A stretch of 64,000 nt of DNA from Spirosoma montaniterrae (lineage in GTDB: Bacteria > Bacteroidota > Bacteroidia > Cytophagales > Spirosomataceae). Positions 10,572-18,024 of the stretch are shown piece by piece. How positions within the stretch are numbered: position 1 is the first letter of the stretch; each line of letters starts with the position of its first letter. The notes under the pieces were generated by a model that saw only the letters and a program-made list of their open reading frames with translations, was not told the DNA's origin and did not search any database. Location of the stretch: NCBI RefSeq assembly GCF_001988955.1, contig NZ_CP014263.1:558001-622000 (forward strand), written 5' to 3'. A program made the position numbers and the translations under genes.

Positions 10572-10956
10572 TATATTTTCGATTGATAACGCGTTTATGC
10601 TCCAGACTTCTCGCGCCGAAATTTATAAGTAAACCGACTTCAGAATGATAGGCTTCCAGGTAATTTATAGCCTGCGCCAAATGAATATCTTCTAATTGAC
10701 TAACCGCTTTTAACTCAACACAAAGTACATTTTCGATCAAAAAATCGACGCGCCGTGTTCCTACGGATTGTCCCCTGTAGAAAATTGGCATTTCCACTTC
10801 ACGCTGAAATGAGATGCCTGCTTCGTGCAGTTCGATAGCTAACGCTCGTTGATAAATGACTTCCTGAAAGCCGTTGCCTAAGCGTCGGTGTACTTCCATT
10901 GCACAGCCGTTTACACGCCAGGTCAACTCTGAATATTTGTAACGGTCGTCTATCAT
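10564..10956 (-). CDS. GxxExxY family protein (PD-(D/E)XK-like)
   Basis: 130 residues from the ATG at 10956. LGNGFQEVIYQRAL holds the name motif Gly-x-x-Glu-x-x-Tyr. EVEMPIFYRG, RVDFLIENVLCVELKAV and INYLEAYHSEVGLLINFG match the PD-(D/E)XK nuclease-like family PF13366; the D, E and K of the core are seen in VDFLIE...VELKA. The role is unknown; a nuclease activity has been suggested from fold only. The gene is boxed by two related palindromes: its start is two bases from one, its stop lies within the other. A longer frame upstream only translates the palindrome. Confidence 0.85.
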   Translation of the reverse strand: MIDDRYKYSELTWRVNGCAMEVHRRLGNGFQEVIYQRALAIELHEAGISFQREVEMPIFYRGQSVGTRRVDFLIENVLCVELKAVSQLEDIHLAQAINYLEAYHSEVGLLINFGARSLEHKRVINRKYKL

Positions 10957-10958
10957 TG

Positions 10959-11132
10959 ACTGTGATTTGTCGGATTCGGCTGACTGACTTTGATTTTTCT
11001 TGTTTTTTGTTGCCGAAGGCAATGATTTGAAGATAATCAAAGCCAGTCAGTATAGTCTGACGAATCACAGTTTGGAAAGTAATGCATTTGATAAAAATCA
11101 TGGCCGGTCAGCCGAATCCGACGAATCACAGT
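10959..11132. repeat. Compound palindrome, TCGTCGGATT family (copy 2, with two right arms)
   Basis: A left arm from 10959 (ACTGTGATTTGTCGGATTCG) is answered by two right arms, 11032-11071 and 11093-11132. The second right arm matches better over the CCGAATCC part. The centre again holds TTGCCGAAGGCAA. The outermost base overlaps the mgtE stop codon (11132-11134). Together with the copy at 10462 it brackets the GxxExxY gene. Confidence 0.85.
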
Positions 11133-12484
11133 CATACCTCCGCCAGCAGCAACTGGGCAATCAGAAAATACACGCCGATGCCGATGAGGTCGTTGGCAGT
11201 GGTAATAAACGGCCCCGATGCTACTGCCGGATTGATGCCAATGCGGTTGAGTACCAGGGGGGTAACTGTACCCATGAACGAAGCCAGCAACACTACCGAC
11301 AGGAGCGACATGGCTACGACAAAAAACAGACGCGGCTCGCCGATCAGGAAGGTATAGGCACCGGCAATTAGCCCCACTACCAGGCCGTTGATGATGGCTA
11401 CCAGCAGCGTGCGCAGCAGCCGCTTCGCCAATGTCATGTTTAAACCCGACGTGTCGGACAGACTCTGCAGGATCAATGACGATGTTTGAATACCGACATT
11501 GCCGCCTGTTGACCCGATAATTGGAATGAAAGCCGCCAGAGCCGCAATCTTGCCCAGCTCGCTCTGAAAGCCATTGATAACCGTGGCAGCCATCAAACTG
11601 CCGATAGCCCCCGCAATCAGCCACGGTAACTGTACTTTCGACCGCTGCCAGACACTATCGTCTTCTTCAATCTCACCCGACAAACCCGAAATGACCTGAA
11701 TGTCTTCTTCTGCCTGTTCGGCAATTACGTCAACGACATCGTCAATCGTAATCCGACCCAGCAGCCGCTGTTGAACATTCACGACCGGAATGGCGTCGAG
11801 ATCATACTTTCGCATTACCTCAGCTACCTCATCGACCGGGCGGTAGGTTTCAACATAAACAACGTCTTCGTCGTAGATGTCGGCGATTTTAGCCGTTTTT
11901 CGGGCCAGCACAATTTTTTTCAGCGACACCAGACCCAGCAGCTTGCCCACGTCATCGACCACGTAAACGGCATAAACATTCGCCACGTCTTCGGCCTGTT
12001 GCCGAATTTCCTCGATGCAGGCATTGACCGTCAGGTTGACGTTGATTTTAATTAACTCCTTCTGCATCAGGCTGCCCGCTACGCCGTCTTCGTAGTGAAG
12101 CAGGTCGAGAATGAAGCGGGCCTGTTCGCGGTCTTCGAGCAGGCCAATCACTTCTTCGCGCACCTGAATAGGTTGTTCGTTCAGCAAATCAACGGCATCG
12201 TCGGAGTCCATCAGGTTGATGAACGGCGCGAGTTCTTCCGACGTAAACGTTTTAATCAGGTTAACCCGGTCGGTTGAGTCAAGATTGGCAAGAATCTCAG
12301 CACCTACCTCTTTATCGAGCAAACTGAGCAGGTAGTGAGCGGGTTCTGGTTCCAGCTCATACAGAATCCCCGAAATATCGGCTGGGTAAAGCTCATCCAT
12401 TTCAGCCCGCAACAACGCATCGTCGCCCGCGTCGATAGCCGAGAGGATGTGGTTAAGGTAGTCCTGGGTGAGTTCGAAGGTCAT
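11132..12484 (-). CDS. mgtE: Magnesium transporter MgtE
   Basis: 450 residues. The N-terminal helical MgtE_N domain (about 20-125, with LYPADISGILYELEP and the paired-helix repeats) is followed by two CBS domains (about 130-250; VYAVYVVDDVGKLLGLVSL and YDLDAIPVVNVQQRLLGRITIDDVV) and a five-helix membrane domain (about 280-450). That domain has the conserved GSTGGNVGIQTSSL segment and, near the end, GPFITTANDLIGIGVYF, which lines the ion path in the family. MgtE is a Mg2+-gated channel whose cytoplasmic domains close the pore when Mg2+ is high. The stop lies at the edge of a palindrome. Confidence 0.95.
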   Translation of the reverse strand: MTFELTQDYLNHILSAIDAGDDALLRAEMDELYPADISGILYELEPEPAHYLLSLLDKEVGAEILANLDSTDRVNLIKTFTSEELAPFINLMDSDDAVDLLNEQPIQVREEVIGLLEDREQARFILDLLHYEDGVAGSLMQKELIKINVNLTVNACIEEIRQQAEDVANVYAVYVVDDVGKLLGLVSLKKIVLARKTAKIADIYDEDVVYVETYRPVDEVAEVMRKYDLDAIPVVNVQQRLLGRITIDDVVDVIAEQAEEDIQVISGLSGEIEEDDSVWQRSKVQLPWLIAGAIGSLMAATVINGFQSELGKIAALAAFIPIIGSTGGNVGIQTSSLILQSLSDTSGLNMTLAKRLLRTLLVAIINGLVVGLIAGAYTFLIGEPRLFFVVAMSLLSVVLLASFMGTVTPLVLNRIGINPAVASGPFITTANDLIGIGVYFLIAQLLLAEV

Positions 12485-12490
12485 GGATAA

Positions 12491-12547
12491 GTGAAAAGTG
12501 AATAGTTAAAAATGAAGAATGATTATTTTTCATTTTTCACTGTTCAT
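12491..12547. repeat. AAGTGAAAAGTG-family inverted repeat (copy 2)
   Basis: GTGAAAAGTGAATAG on the left is mirrored by TTTTTCACTGTTCAT on the right. It fills the gap between the mgtE start and the rsmA end and, as at 6464, the right arm encodes the last residues (MNSEK) and stop of the minus-strand gene. Confidence 0.6.
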
Positions 12548-13324
12548 TAGGCGCGTTAGCGCGATAAACTCGGCCACGCTTAATTGTTCGGCCCGTTGGC
12601 TCATGAAAGGGCTGTTGAGAGCGGCTTCGGGTGGGTTTAGTGGTTTGAGGGCATTGCGAAGGGTTTTGCGCCGTTGCCCAAACCCGTGTTTCACCACCTG
12701 GGTAAACTTACGCTCGTCGCAGCCGAGGTCGGTAACAGTATTGCGCCGGAGCGAAATCACACCCGAAAATACTTTTGGCGGGGGGGTAAACACACCCGGC
12801 TCCACTGTAAATTCGTACCTGATGTCGTACCACGCCTGCAAGAGTACACTCAGGATGCCGTAATCTTTGTTGCCCGGCCCCGACGCTATTCGCTCGGCCA
12901 CTTCGCGCTGAAACATACCAACAACTTCGGGGACTCGGTCGCGGAGGTCCAACGCCCGGAACAGAATTTGGGTTGAGATATTGTATGGAAAGTTACCGAT
13001 AATGGCAAACGGGCGCGTATCGCCGGGCTGCTTGGCCGGCAGTAGGTCGGGTTTAATGTTCAGAAAGTCAGACGGGAGAATACGCCCGTCGAGTGCTGGA
13101 AAGTGTTTTTTCAGGTAATCGACCGATTCGCGGTCAATTTCGATAACGTGCGTCTCGAACTGTGGTTTCTGCAACAGAAACTGCGTCAGTACGCCCATGC
13201 CTGGCCCAATTTCAAGCACTTGCCGATAGCCGCCGTGGCCCGTAAGTAGATCGGCGATGCGCTGGGCGATGCTGAGGTCGTTGAGGAAATGCTGACCAAG
13301 TTCTTTTTTCGGCTTTACTAACAT
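12530..13324 (-). CDS. rsmA: 16S rRNA (adenine1518/1519-N6) dimethyltransferase
   Basis: 264 residues from the ATG at 13324 (MLVKPKKELGQHFLND). The opening KKxLGQHFL, the SAM motif EIGPGMGVLTQFLL, VIEIDRESV and the catalytic GNFPYNIS (an NxPY motif with Phe) are diagnostic for RsmA/KsgA. It dimethylates two adjacent adenines in helix 45 during small-subunit assembly. The final NSEK and stop derive from a repeat. A TTG start at 13351 would add nine residues and is less likely. Confidence 0.95.
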   Translation of the reverse strand: MLVKPKKELGQHFLNDLSIAQRIADLLTGHGGYRQVLEIGPGMGVLTQFLLQKPQFETHVIEIDRESVDYLKKHFPALDGRILPSDFLNIKPDLLPAKQPGDTRPFAIIGNFPYNISTQILFRALDLRDRVPEVVGMFQREVAERIASGPGNKDYGILSVLLQAWYDIRYEFTVEPGVFTPPPKVFSGVISLRRNTVTDLGCDERKFTQVVKHGFGQRRKTLRNALKPLNPPEAALNSPFMSQRAEQLSVAEFIALTRLMNSEK

Positions 13325-13684
13325 GACGCGGGTGGGCAGTTTTAATCGCAAATGTACGGGGCAAAGCCGGAAAGTAGTTGCCTCTGCAACGGGCTAAAAC
13401 ACGGTTTATAGGTATAAATGAAAAGCTATGAAACGTTTCGATAAGCGTACTGATTACGTATGCAGATCTTCTTATAAAAAAACAGATGAAAGACAGTTTG
13501 GTCGAACAAAAAACGTTTTTAATAAATGAAACAGAGATTGCGTTGGTGAAAATATGATAAATCGAACAATACGTTTAACAATTCAGGTATTTCTATTTAG
13601 ATTGGAGATTTTGCTATTTATTGGACTTCTTTTTGATGGCCAACAAATAAACAAGCCCTCTTTTGAACACTTGCTACTATAATC
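13325..13684. other. 360-base gap without a recognisable gene
   Basis: An AT-rich divergent region between rsmA and the HxlR gene. It holds only very short frames (fewer than ten codons) and no clear hairpin or repeat copy. Both flanking genes start here, so promoters must lie in it, but I see no convincing TTTG-N19-TAnnTTTG pair. Confidence 0.5.
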
Positions 13685-14026
13685 ATGGAAACGCTCCCAC
13701 TAAGCCCTGTTACAACCACTACTTCATCTGCACTTTACTTACCACAAGTTCACCCGTTAATTAGCGGCAAATGGCGATTGTCTTTGATCTATTCGCTTCG
13801 TGGTGGTACGTTGCGCTACGGTGAAATTCGCCGTATGCATCCACAAATCAGCGAAAAAGTACTGGTTTATGAATTGAAAGATCTGACGGAATTAGGAGCA
13901 GTTGAGCGAATTGCATACCGGAGCATGCCGCCACGGGTCGATTATAAACTCACACCAAAAGGTCAGCTTGTGCTCCAATTGATTGGTCATCTGCAACAAA
14001 CCGAACAGGCCATGCAGGTTGGCTAA
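13685..14026 (+). CDS. HxlR-family winged-helix transcriptional regulator
   Basis: 113 residues. ISGKWRLSLIYSLRGGTLRYGEIRRMHPQISEKVLVYELKDLTELGAVERI followed by PPRVDYKLTPKG is the HxlR core: the GKW motif, recognition helix and wing. The Cys that often stands about eight residues before GKW in redox-sensing HxlR members is absent (the stretch reads VHPLISGKW), so cysteine-based sensing is not expected. It is the only gene on this strand in the neighbourhood and faces a DM13 lipoprotein gene. The stop lies inside a 24-base inverted repeat. Confidence 0.85.
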   Translation: METLPLSPVTTTTSSALYLPQVHPLISGKWRLSLIYSLRGGTLRYGEIRRMHPQISEKVLVYELKDLTELGAVERIAYRSMPPRVDYKLTPKGQLVLQLIGHLQQTEQAMQVG

Positions 14027-14083
14027 CTAACAGCAGCTACCTCATGCCTTCAGGGCTGGGGTAGCTGCTGTTAGTTAGCCAAC
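14018..14083. terminator. 24-base perfect inverted repeat between convergent genes
   Basis: The arms at 14018-14041 and 14060-14083 are exact inverted copies with an 18-base loop. The left arm contains the HxlR stop codon. It has no T tract, but its place between convergent genes fits a bidirectional terminator. Confidence 0.65.
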
Positions 14084-14090
14084 CCGCAAC

Positions 14091-14549
14091 TCATTTTAAT
14101 TCAGCGTTGCCGAACAACACCGAAAAAGCTTTGCACCAGATCAGTACGAACCGTTGCCGGGTTGGGTCGGCAGCCGCTGGTAATTCCACAAAAAAGTTGC
14201 CGGTGGCGTTTAGTTTGCTGACTTCGATAAAGTTGCGTACCCCTGTTGTCTCGGCCAGGTAAATACGCAGATCGGGGCCACCATCTGTCTTGAAGTTGGT
14301 GAATACAAGTGTGCGTTTGCCTGCTTTTTCGTACAGGCTCACGGTGCCGCTCGTGGGGTGAACATTGCTCATAAACGGCCCCTGCGCCAGCAGTGTCTGC
14401 CCCGATGCGTCGAACGTCTGAGTTGGATTTGTTGGATTTACGGGTGCCTGCACCGTGCCTATGGGCGCGATTTCTTGGGTTTGTTCAGACCGGCATCCAG
14501 ACACAGCGAGCAGCGTTAGCAGCGAGAGAAACGGAAGAAGCGTTTTCAT
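14091..14549 (-). CDS. DM13-domain lipoprotein
   Basis: 152 residues. A lipoprotein signal (LTLLAVSGC, lipid Cys at 19) is followed by a short Pro-rich linker and a DM13-type domain from about residue 55: GTVSLYEKAGKRTLVFTNFKTDGGPDLRIYLAET, ending RFVLIWCKAFSVLFGNAELK. The family Cys is in IWCKAFSV. DM13 domains are thought to take part in redox or electron-transfer reactions outside the cytoplasm. Last gene of the group YHS, barrel, DM13 on the minus strand. Confidence 0.8.
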   Translation of the reverse strand: MKTLLPFLSLLTLLAVSGCRSEQTQEIAPIGTVQAPVNPTNPTQTFDASGQTLLAQGPFMSNVHPTSGTVSLYEKAGKRTLVFTNFKTDGGPDLRIYLAETTGVRNFIEVSKLNATGNFFVELPAAADPTRQRFVLIWCKAFSVLFGNAELK

Positions 14550-14570
14550 TGGTTTGTTGATAAGAAGGGT

Positions 14571-15407
14571 TTACCACTTAAAAAATAATCCGGTATTATA
14601 CGACCGAGAGAACGGCACATTCTCCCCGGCCACGGCCCCAATCGCGCTGGCATTGATACCCAGCCGGTTCGGTATAAGCTCGAACGAAGCCTTGATGCCC
14701 GTTCCCAAAAAAAGCTGATCGTTCAGATACGCAGCGGTAAACTGATAGGCTTCGGAGTTGGCAAACCGCCCGTTGCGGGTAGACAATCGGAAATCGAGCG
14801 TTCCGGCTACCCATAGGCGCGGATGTAACCGATAACCCAGCTCACCAGCCAATTTCAGGAAGTTGCTATACTCCTGTGTCATCAGACCGTAACCTGCTTC
14901 AGCATAATAGTAGGTTCGATTACCACTCGAACCGAGCGAGAGATAGGGCAGCACGGTCCAGCCTTCGTAGCCGGTGCGCAACCCCAGCCGGTCGTTGTTG
15001 ACAAACGTATTTGCCAGTACGTCGACGCCCGCACTTAGTTTGACGTTGCCATCCAGCACGGCCCGCTTGACGCCCAGCCCGATATTGCCTACGCCCGATA
15101 GCGTTCCTGCCGGTACAGGATTGGCCGACGCGTTGGTACTTAGGCCGGTTCGCAGGATTTTGTATGGCAGCACAGCCCGTACTTCCCAACGCCGGGCAAA
15201 GCCATATTCGGCGTATAGTTGGAGCGTTACGTCGCTGGTGTTGCGGAAAACGGCCCGCTCGCTACCATCAGGCCCGAACACGGCGTTGTAATACAGCCCC
15301 GAAAATCCAACCTGTACAAACCCTTTCTGATAAGCGGGCACCCACGGTCCACCGGCACGGGATACACTGCAAAAAGCTAATAACGAGATGGTTGCGAGAA
15401 GGCGCAT
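14571..15407 (-). CDS. Outer-membrane beta-barrel protein
   Basis: 278 residues with a signal peptide ending near ...CSVSRAGG. Amphipathic strands run through the whole length (KGFVQVGFSGLYYNAVF; YAEYGFARRWEVRAVLPY; YYYAEAGYGLM; FLGTGIKASFELI) and the protein ends in Trp (NTGLFFKW), typical of outer-membrane insertion. The layout is like the transporter-type barrels of the phenol-degradation MetA family, but I cannot name a substrate. 21 bases upstream of the DM13 lipoprotein gene; likely co-transcribed with it. Confidence 0.75.
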   Translation of the reverse strand: MRLLATISLLAFCSVSRAGGPWVPAYQKGFVQVGFSGLYYNAVFGPDGSERAVFRNTSDVTLQLYAEYGFARRWEVRAVLPYKILRTGLSTNASANPVPAGTLSGVGNIGLGVKRAVLDGNVKLSAGVDVLANTFVNNDRLGLRTGYEGWTVLPYLSLGSSGNRTYYYAEAGYGLMTQEYSNFLKLAGELGYRLHPRLWVAGTLDFRLSTRNGRFANSEAYQFTAAYLNDQLFLGTGIKASFELIPNRLGINASAIGAVAGENVPFSRSYNTGLFFKW

Positions 15408-15432
15408 AAGTATTTTAGTTTAAATATTACCT

Positions 15433-15470
15433 TTCCTGTAGCGAGTGGCTTAAGTCGACCGCTACAGGAA
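15433..15470. terminator. Hairpin between the YHS and barrel genes
   Basis: TTCCTGTAGCG at 15433-15443 pairs with CGCTACAGGAA at 15460-15470, loop 16 bases. No T tract; may attenuate or process a shared transcript. Confidence 0.5.
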
Positions 15471-15477
15471 GACGGGG

Positions 15478-15927
15478 CTATTTCCCATTCTTGATGGTCG
15501 GCCAGTTTTGGTTGGCCTTCTGGATGTTGCCCGCCCGGTCTTTGTCCCATTCAGTGCGTACTTTCTGGTTGTAATTCAGGTACAACTTACCATCGCTGAC
15601 GGTCCAGGCGTCGGGTTCGGTTGGGGCTTTGTAGCCACGCGAGAGGCCAAAAGCGCAGTAACCGCCGTACTGTGGCACATATTTTTCAGGACTTTCTTTA
15701 AACGCATTGAGGTGTTGCTGACTGGCAAAATACCAGGTTGCATTCTGGTAGCGGTATGATAGCGACGAATCGCCGGGAACGGGTTTACCATCGGTAAAGT
15801 ACGCTACCGGGTCATACCCGCGAATGGCTTTGCCATCTATCGAAAATACGGGCGGTTTCTGGCCGAAACTTGCTACCCCGATGAGCAGCAGAGCCAGGGT
15901 AAGTGTTTGTGAAAGAATCGTTTTCAT
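15478..15927 (-). CDS. Secreted YHS-domain protein
   Basis: 149 residues from the ATG at 15927, with a signal peptide ending at ASFGQ. The YHS-type domain is seen in IRGYDPVAYFTDGKPVPG, then WYFASQQHLNAFKESPEKYVPQYGGYCAFGLS. Members of this secreted group are predicted metal-binding proteins; the Cys in YGGYCA and the two conserved aromatic positions are present. A second member with the same layout is encoded at 20771. The partner barrel and DM13 genes follow on the same strand, which suggests an envelope metal or redox function. Confidence 0.82.
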   Translation of the reverse strand: MKTILSQTLTLALLLIGVASFGQKPPVFSIDGKAIRGYDPVAYFTDGKPVPGDSSLSYRYQNATWYFASQQHLNAFKESPEKYVPQYGGYCAFGLSRGYKAPTEPDAWTVSDGKLYLNYNQKVRTEWDKDRAGNIQKANQNWPTIKNGK

Positions 15928-15983
15928 TGCCTTCAAGTGTGTTAGTTAAACATTTAAGGAAAAAGGACTTTAATGCTCGTAGT

Positions 15984-16481
15984 TTAAATAGAGAATACTG
16001 TTACTAATGATTTGCGAAAAATTACCTTGTCATCCCCTGCCGAATAGAAGTCCCTGATTCTGGCCTCTTCGTGATATCCACATTTGCGATAAAATGTGCG
16101 TTGGTATTCAAAATCTGGCAGCCCTGAAGTTTCTACCAGCAATAAGCGCTCACCCCGATCTGTCAAAGTCTGCTCAACATGACGCATGATAGCGGCTCCT
16201 CTTCCTTTACCCTGCCAATTGGGGCCGACAGCAATCAGGTAAAGGTTCCAGGTTCCTTCGGTAAGCCGCTCGGGAGCATAGTAGGCGACCGCCACCGGTC
16301 GACCATCTTCTTCGTCTGTGAGCCAGAAGCTGGCACTTTCAGGATCATTGAAATAAGCAGACATCATCTCATCCAGCATGGATGAGGGAAAGAGACCAGT
16401 TGCATCAATAATGGATTTCAGTAGAGGTACATCATCAGATGTAGCGGGTCGAATCGTGGAATTATTCGTGGAATTATTCAT
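15984..16481 (-). CDS. GNAT-family N-acetyltransferase
   Basis: 165 residues from the ATG at 16481. IRPATSDDVPLLKSII opens a GNAT fold; the acetyl-CoA motif A is LYLIAVGPNWQGKGRGAAIM (Q-x-x-G-x-G type), and the C-terminal FYRKCGYHEEARIRDFY is typical of motif B. Substrate unknown. The first codons are a short duplication (MNNSTNNST, from a doubled GTGGAATTATTC). It follows the LysE gene by 52 bases on the same strand. Confidence 0.82.
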   Translation of the reverse strand: MNNSTNNSTIRPATSDDVPLLKSIIDATGLFPSSMLDEMMSAYFNDPESASFWLTDEEDGRPVAVAYYAPERLTEGTWNLYLIAVGPNWQGKGRGAAIMRHVEQTLTDRGERLLLVETSGLPDFEYQRTFYRKCGYHEEARIRDFYSAGDDKVIFRKSLVTVFSI

Positions 16482-16533
16482 GGATTTATTTTGGTACTGA
16501 TTATTAGAAAAAACAAACGTTCTTCGGATCACC

Positions 16534-17175
16534 CTACGACCAAACCTGGACGATCAGTTGCCACACAGCCAAACCAATAAAGAAACTCCCCGTTAATCGA
16601 TTCATCCATGGGCTGTTTAGGTAGGGTGTGATCCGGTGTCGCTGCCGGTTAGCCAAACGTACTACTCCAGCCAGCAAGCTAAACGCTCCAACGGCGGCTC
16701 CGACCGCAAACACCCATCGACTGCCCGGTTGGTCGGGAGGAACGAGCGGCTGATTACCAATGGTGGCCTGACTCATGTATAGCCAAACCGCCGACCAATA
16801 CGGTAGTAATTGCGGATTGGTAGTGGCCAGTCCCAACCCGCGCCAGAACGGAAACAGTTGGTTCGTATTGGAGCCAGTTTCGGGCGTGATTGCTTGCGGA
16901 CGCTGCCGTAACGAAGCCACGCCAATCAGCAACAGAACCGGCACCGACAGCAGTTGCAATGTCATATACCAAGCCGCCTGCGTGTCGAGTTGCGACAGGC
17001 CCTGAACGGCCAGTGCGCTGTAGCCTACTTCGGGTAGGCTGCCGCCCAATGCCAGCCACAAACCCGCACGCGGACTTCGGGTGAGCGTTGTTTGCGCTAC
17101 AGCCACGTTCACCGCACCCGGATGCAGCGACCCTACAAAACTGATGAGACTAACGAGCAGAAACAGCGCAATCAT
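16534..17175 (-). CDS. LysE/RhtB-family exporter
   Basis: 213 residues, about six hydrophobic helices. LHPGAVNVAVAQTTLTRSPRAGLWLALGGSLPEVGY is the conserved N-terminal family segment (usually PGP; here HPGAVN). FWRGLGLATTNPQLLPYWSAV holds the NP motif of the second half. The family exports amino acids or other small molecules across the inner membrane. It lies between a Crp-type regulator and a GNAT enzyme, all co-oriented, which suggests a small detoxification or export operon under that regulator. Confidence 0.82.
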   Translation of the reverse strand: MIALFLLVSLISFVGSLHPGAVNVAVAQTTLTRSPRAGLWLALGGSLPEVGYSALAVQGLSQLDTQAAWYMTLQLLSVPVLLLIGVASLRQRPQAITPETGSNTNQLFPFWRGLGLATTNPQLLPYWSAVWLYMSQATIGNQPLVPPDQPGSRWVFAVGAAVGAFSLLAGVVRLANRQRHRITPYLNSPWMNRLTGSFFIGLAVWQLIVQVWS

Positions 17176-17244
17176 GGCAAACCCAGCAGGTGTTTTTGAT
17201 TACTCAAAGCTACCTGGTCTGACTTTGCCCAAATGTCGGCTGGC

Positions 17245-17952
17245 TTACATTATCGACCGATTTTGGGTAGAAAATGCAGGGAAGTCGGCCGATGGAAACA
17301 CAATTTCCTGGCGGCTGTAGGTAAGTTTGCCCTCAGCTTCGAGTGCGTTGAGCGTTTGCGTGACGGTCTGGCGCGACGTGCAAACCAACTGAGCAATGTC
17401 CTGATGTGTCAGGTAGTTATTCACCACGATTGTCTGGCCCTGCGGTTGCCCTTCCTTTTCGGCCCATTCGTGCAGAAATTCGATGATCCGCTGCCGAACG
17501 TCTTTAAACACCAGATTGGCATAACGATTTTGTAACCGCTTGAATTTAAAGCCAATAAACTTGGAAAATTTCAGCGAGATAGTGGGGTCCTGCGCCAGCA
17601 CGTTCTCGAAATCGGCCAGTGTGAAACTGCAAATCAGCACTTCCGATGAGATGGCCTGGGCGTACTCGGAGGTGCCATTCATGCCCGATAGCGACAACTC
17701 GCCGAAAATATCCCCTTTCTGAATAATGTCTTTGATAACCTCGCGCCCATCTGGGTCTGATTCTACTATTTTTATCATGCCTTTCTTGAGCAGATAAATG
17801 CGCTGAATCGGGTCGCTGGCAAAGTAGATAATCTCGTTCCGGCTGGCTCTTTTGTAGCGCGTAATGATGCACAAGTCCTTGATCTGGGCATTGTTGAGCG
17901 TTGAAAATAGCTTATGATCACGCAGATACCAGTACTGAATATCGGGAGCCAT
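17245..17952 (-). CDS. Crp/Fnr-family transcriptional regulator
   Basis: 235 residues. An N-terminal cyclic-nucleotide-binding-like barrel (about 20-125: LKKGMIKIVESDPDGREVIKD, then GDIFGELSL, the phosphate-binding-cassette position) is joined by a dimer helix to a C-terminal HTH_Crp domain (about 155-225; LTHQDIAQLVCTSRQTVTQTLNALEAEGKL). GDIFGELSL lacks the Arg-x-Ala-x-x that binds cAMP in E. coli CRP, so the ligand is uncertain. It lies just upstream of the lysE-like and GNAT genes on the same strand. Confidence 0.88.
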   Translation of the reverse strand: MAPDIQYWYLRDHKLFSTLNNAQIKDLCIITRYKRASRNEIIYFASDPIQRIYLLKKGMIKIVESDPDGREVIKDIIQKGDIFGELSLSGMNGTSEYAQAISSEVLICSFTLADFENVLAQDPTISLKFSKFIGFKFKRLQNRYANLVFKDVRQRIIEFLHEWAEKEGQPQGQTIVVNNYLTHQDIAQLVCTSRQTVTQTLNALEAEGKLTYSRQEIVFPSADFPAFSTQNRSIM

Positions 17953-18024
17953 GCCGGTTGATGTTTAGGTAATTAAGTTACGGAAAAAAGCGCAATTCGG
18001 TTGCGTCGATTCTACCCAAAAAAA

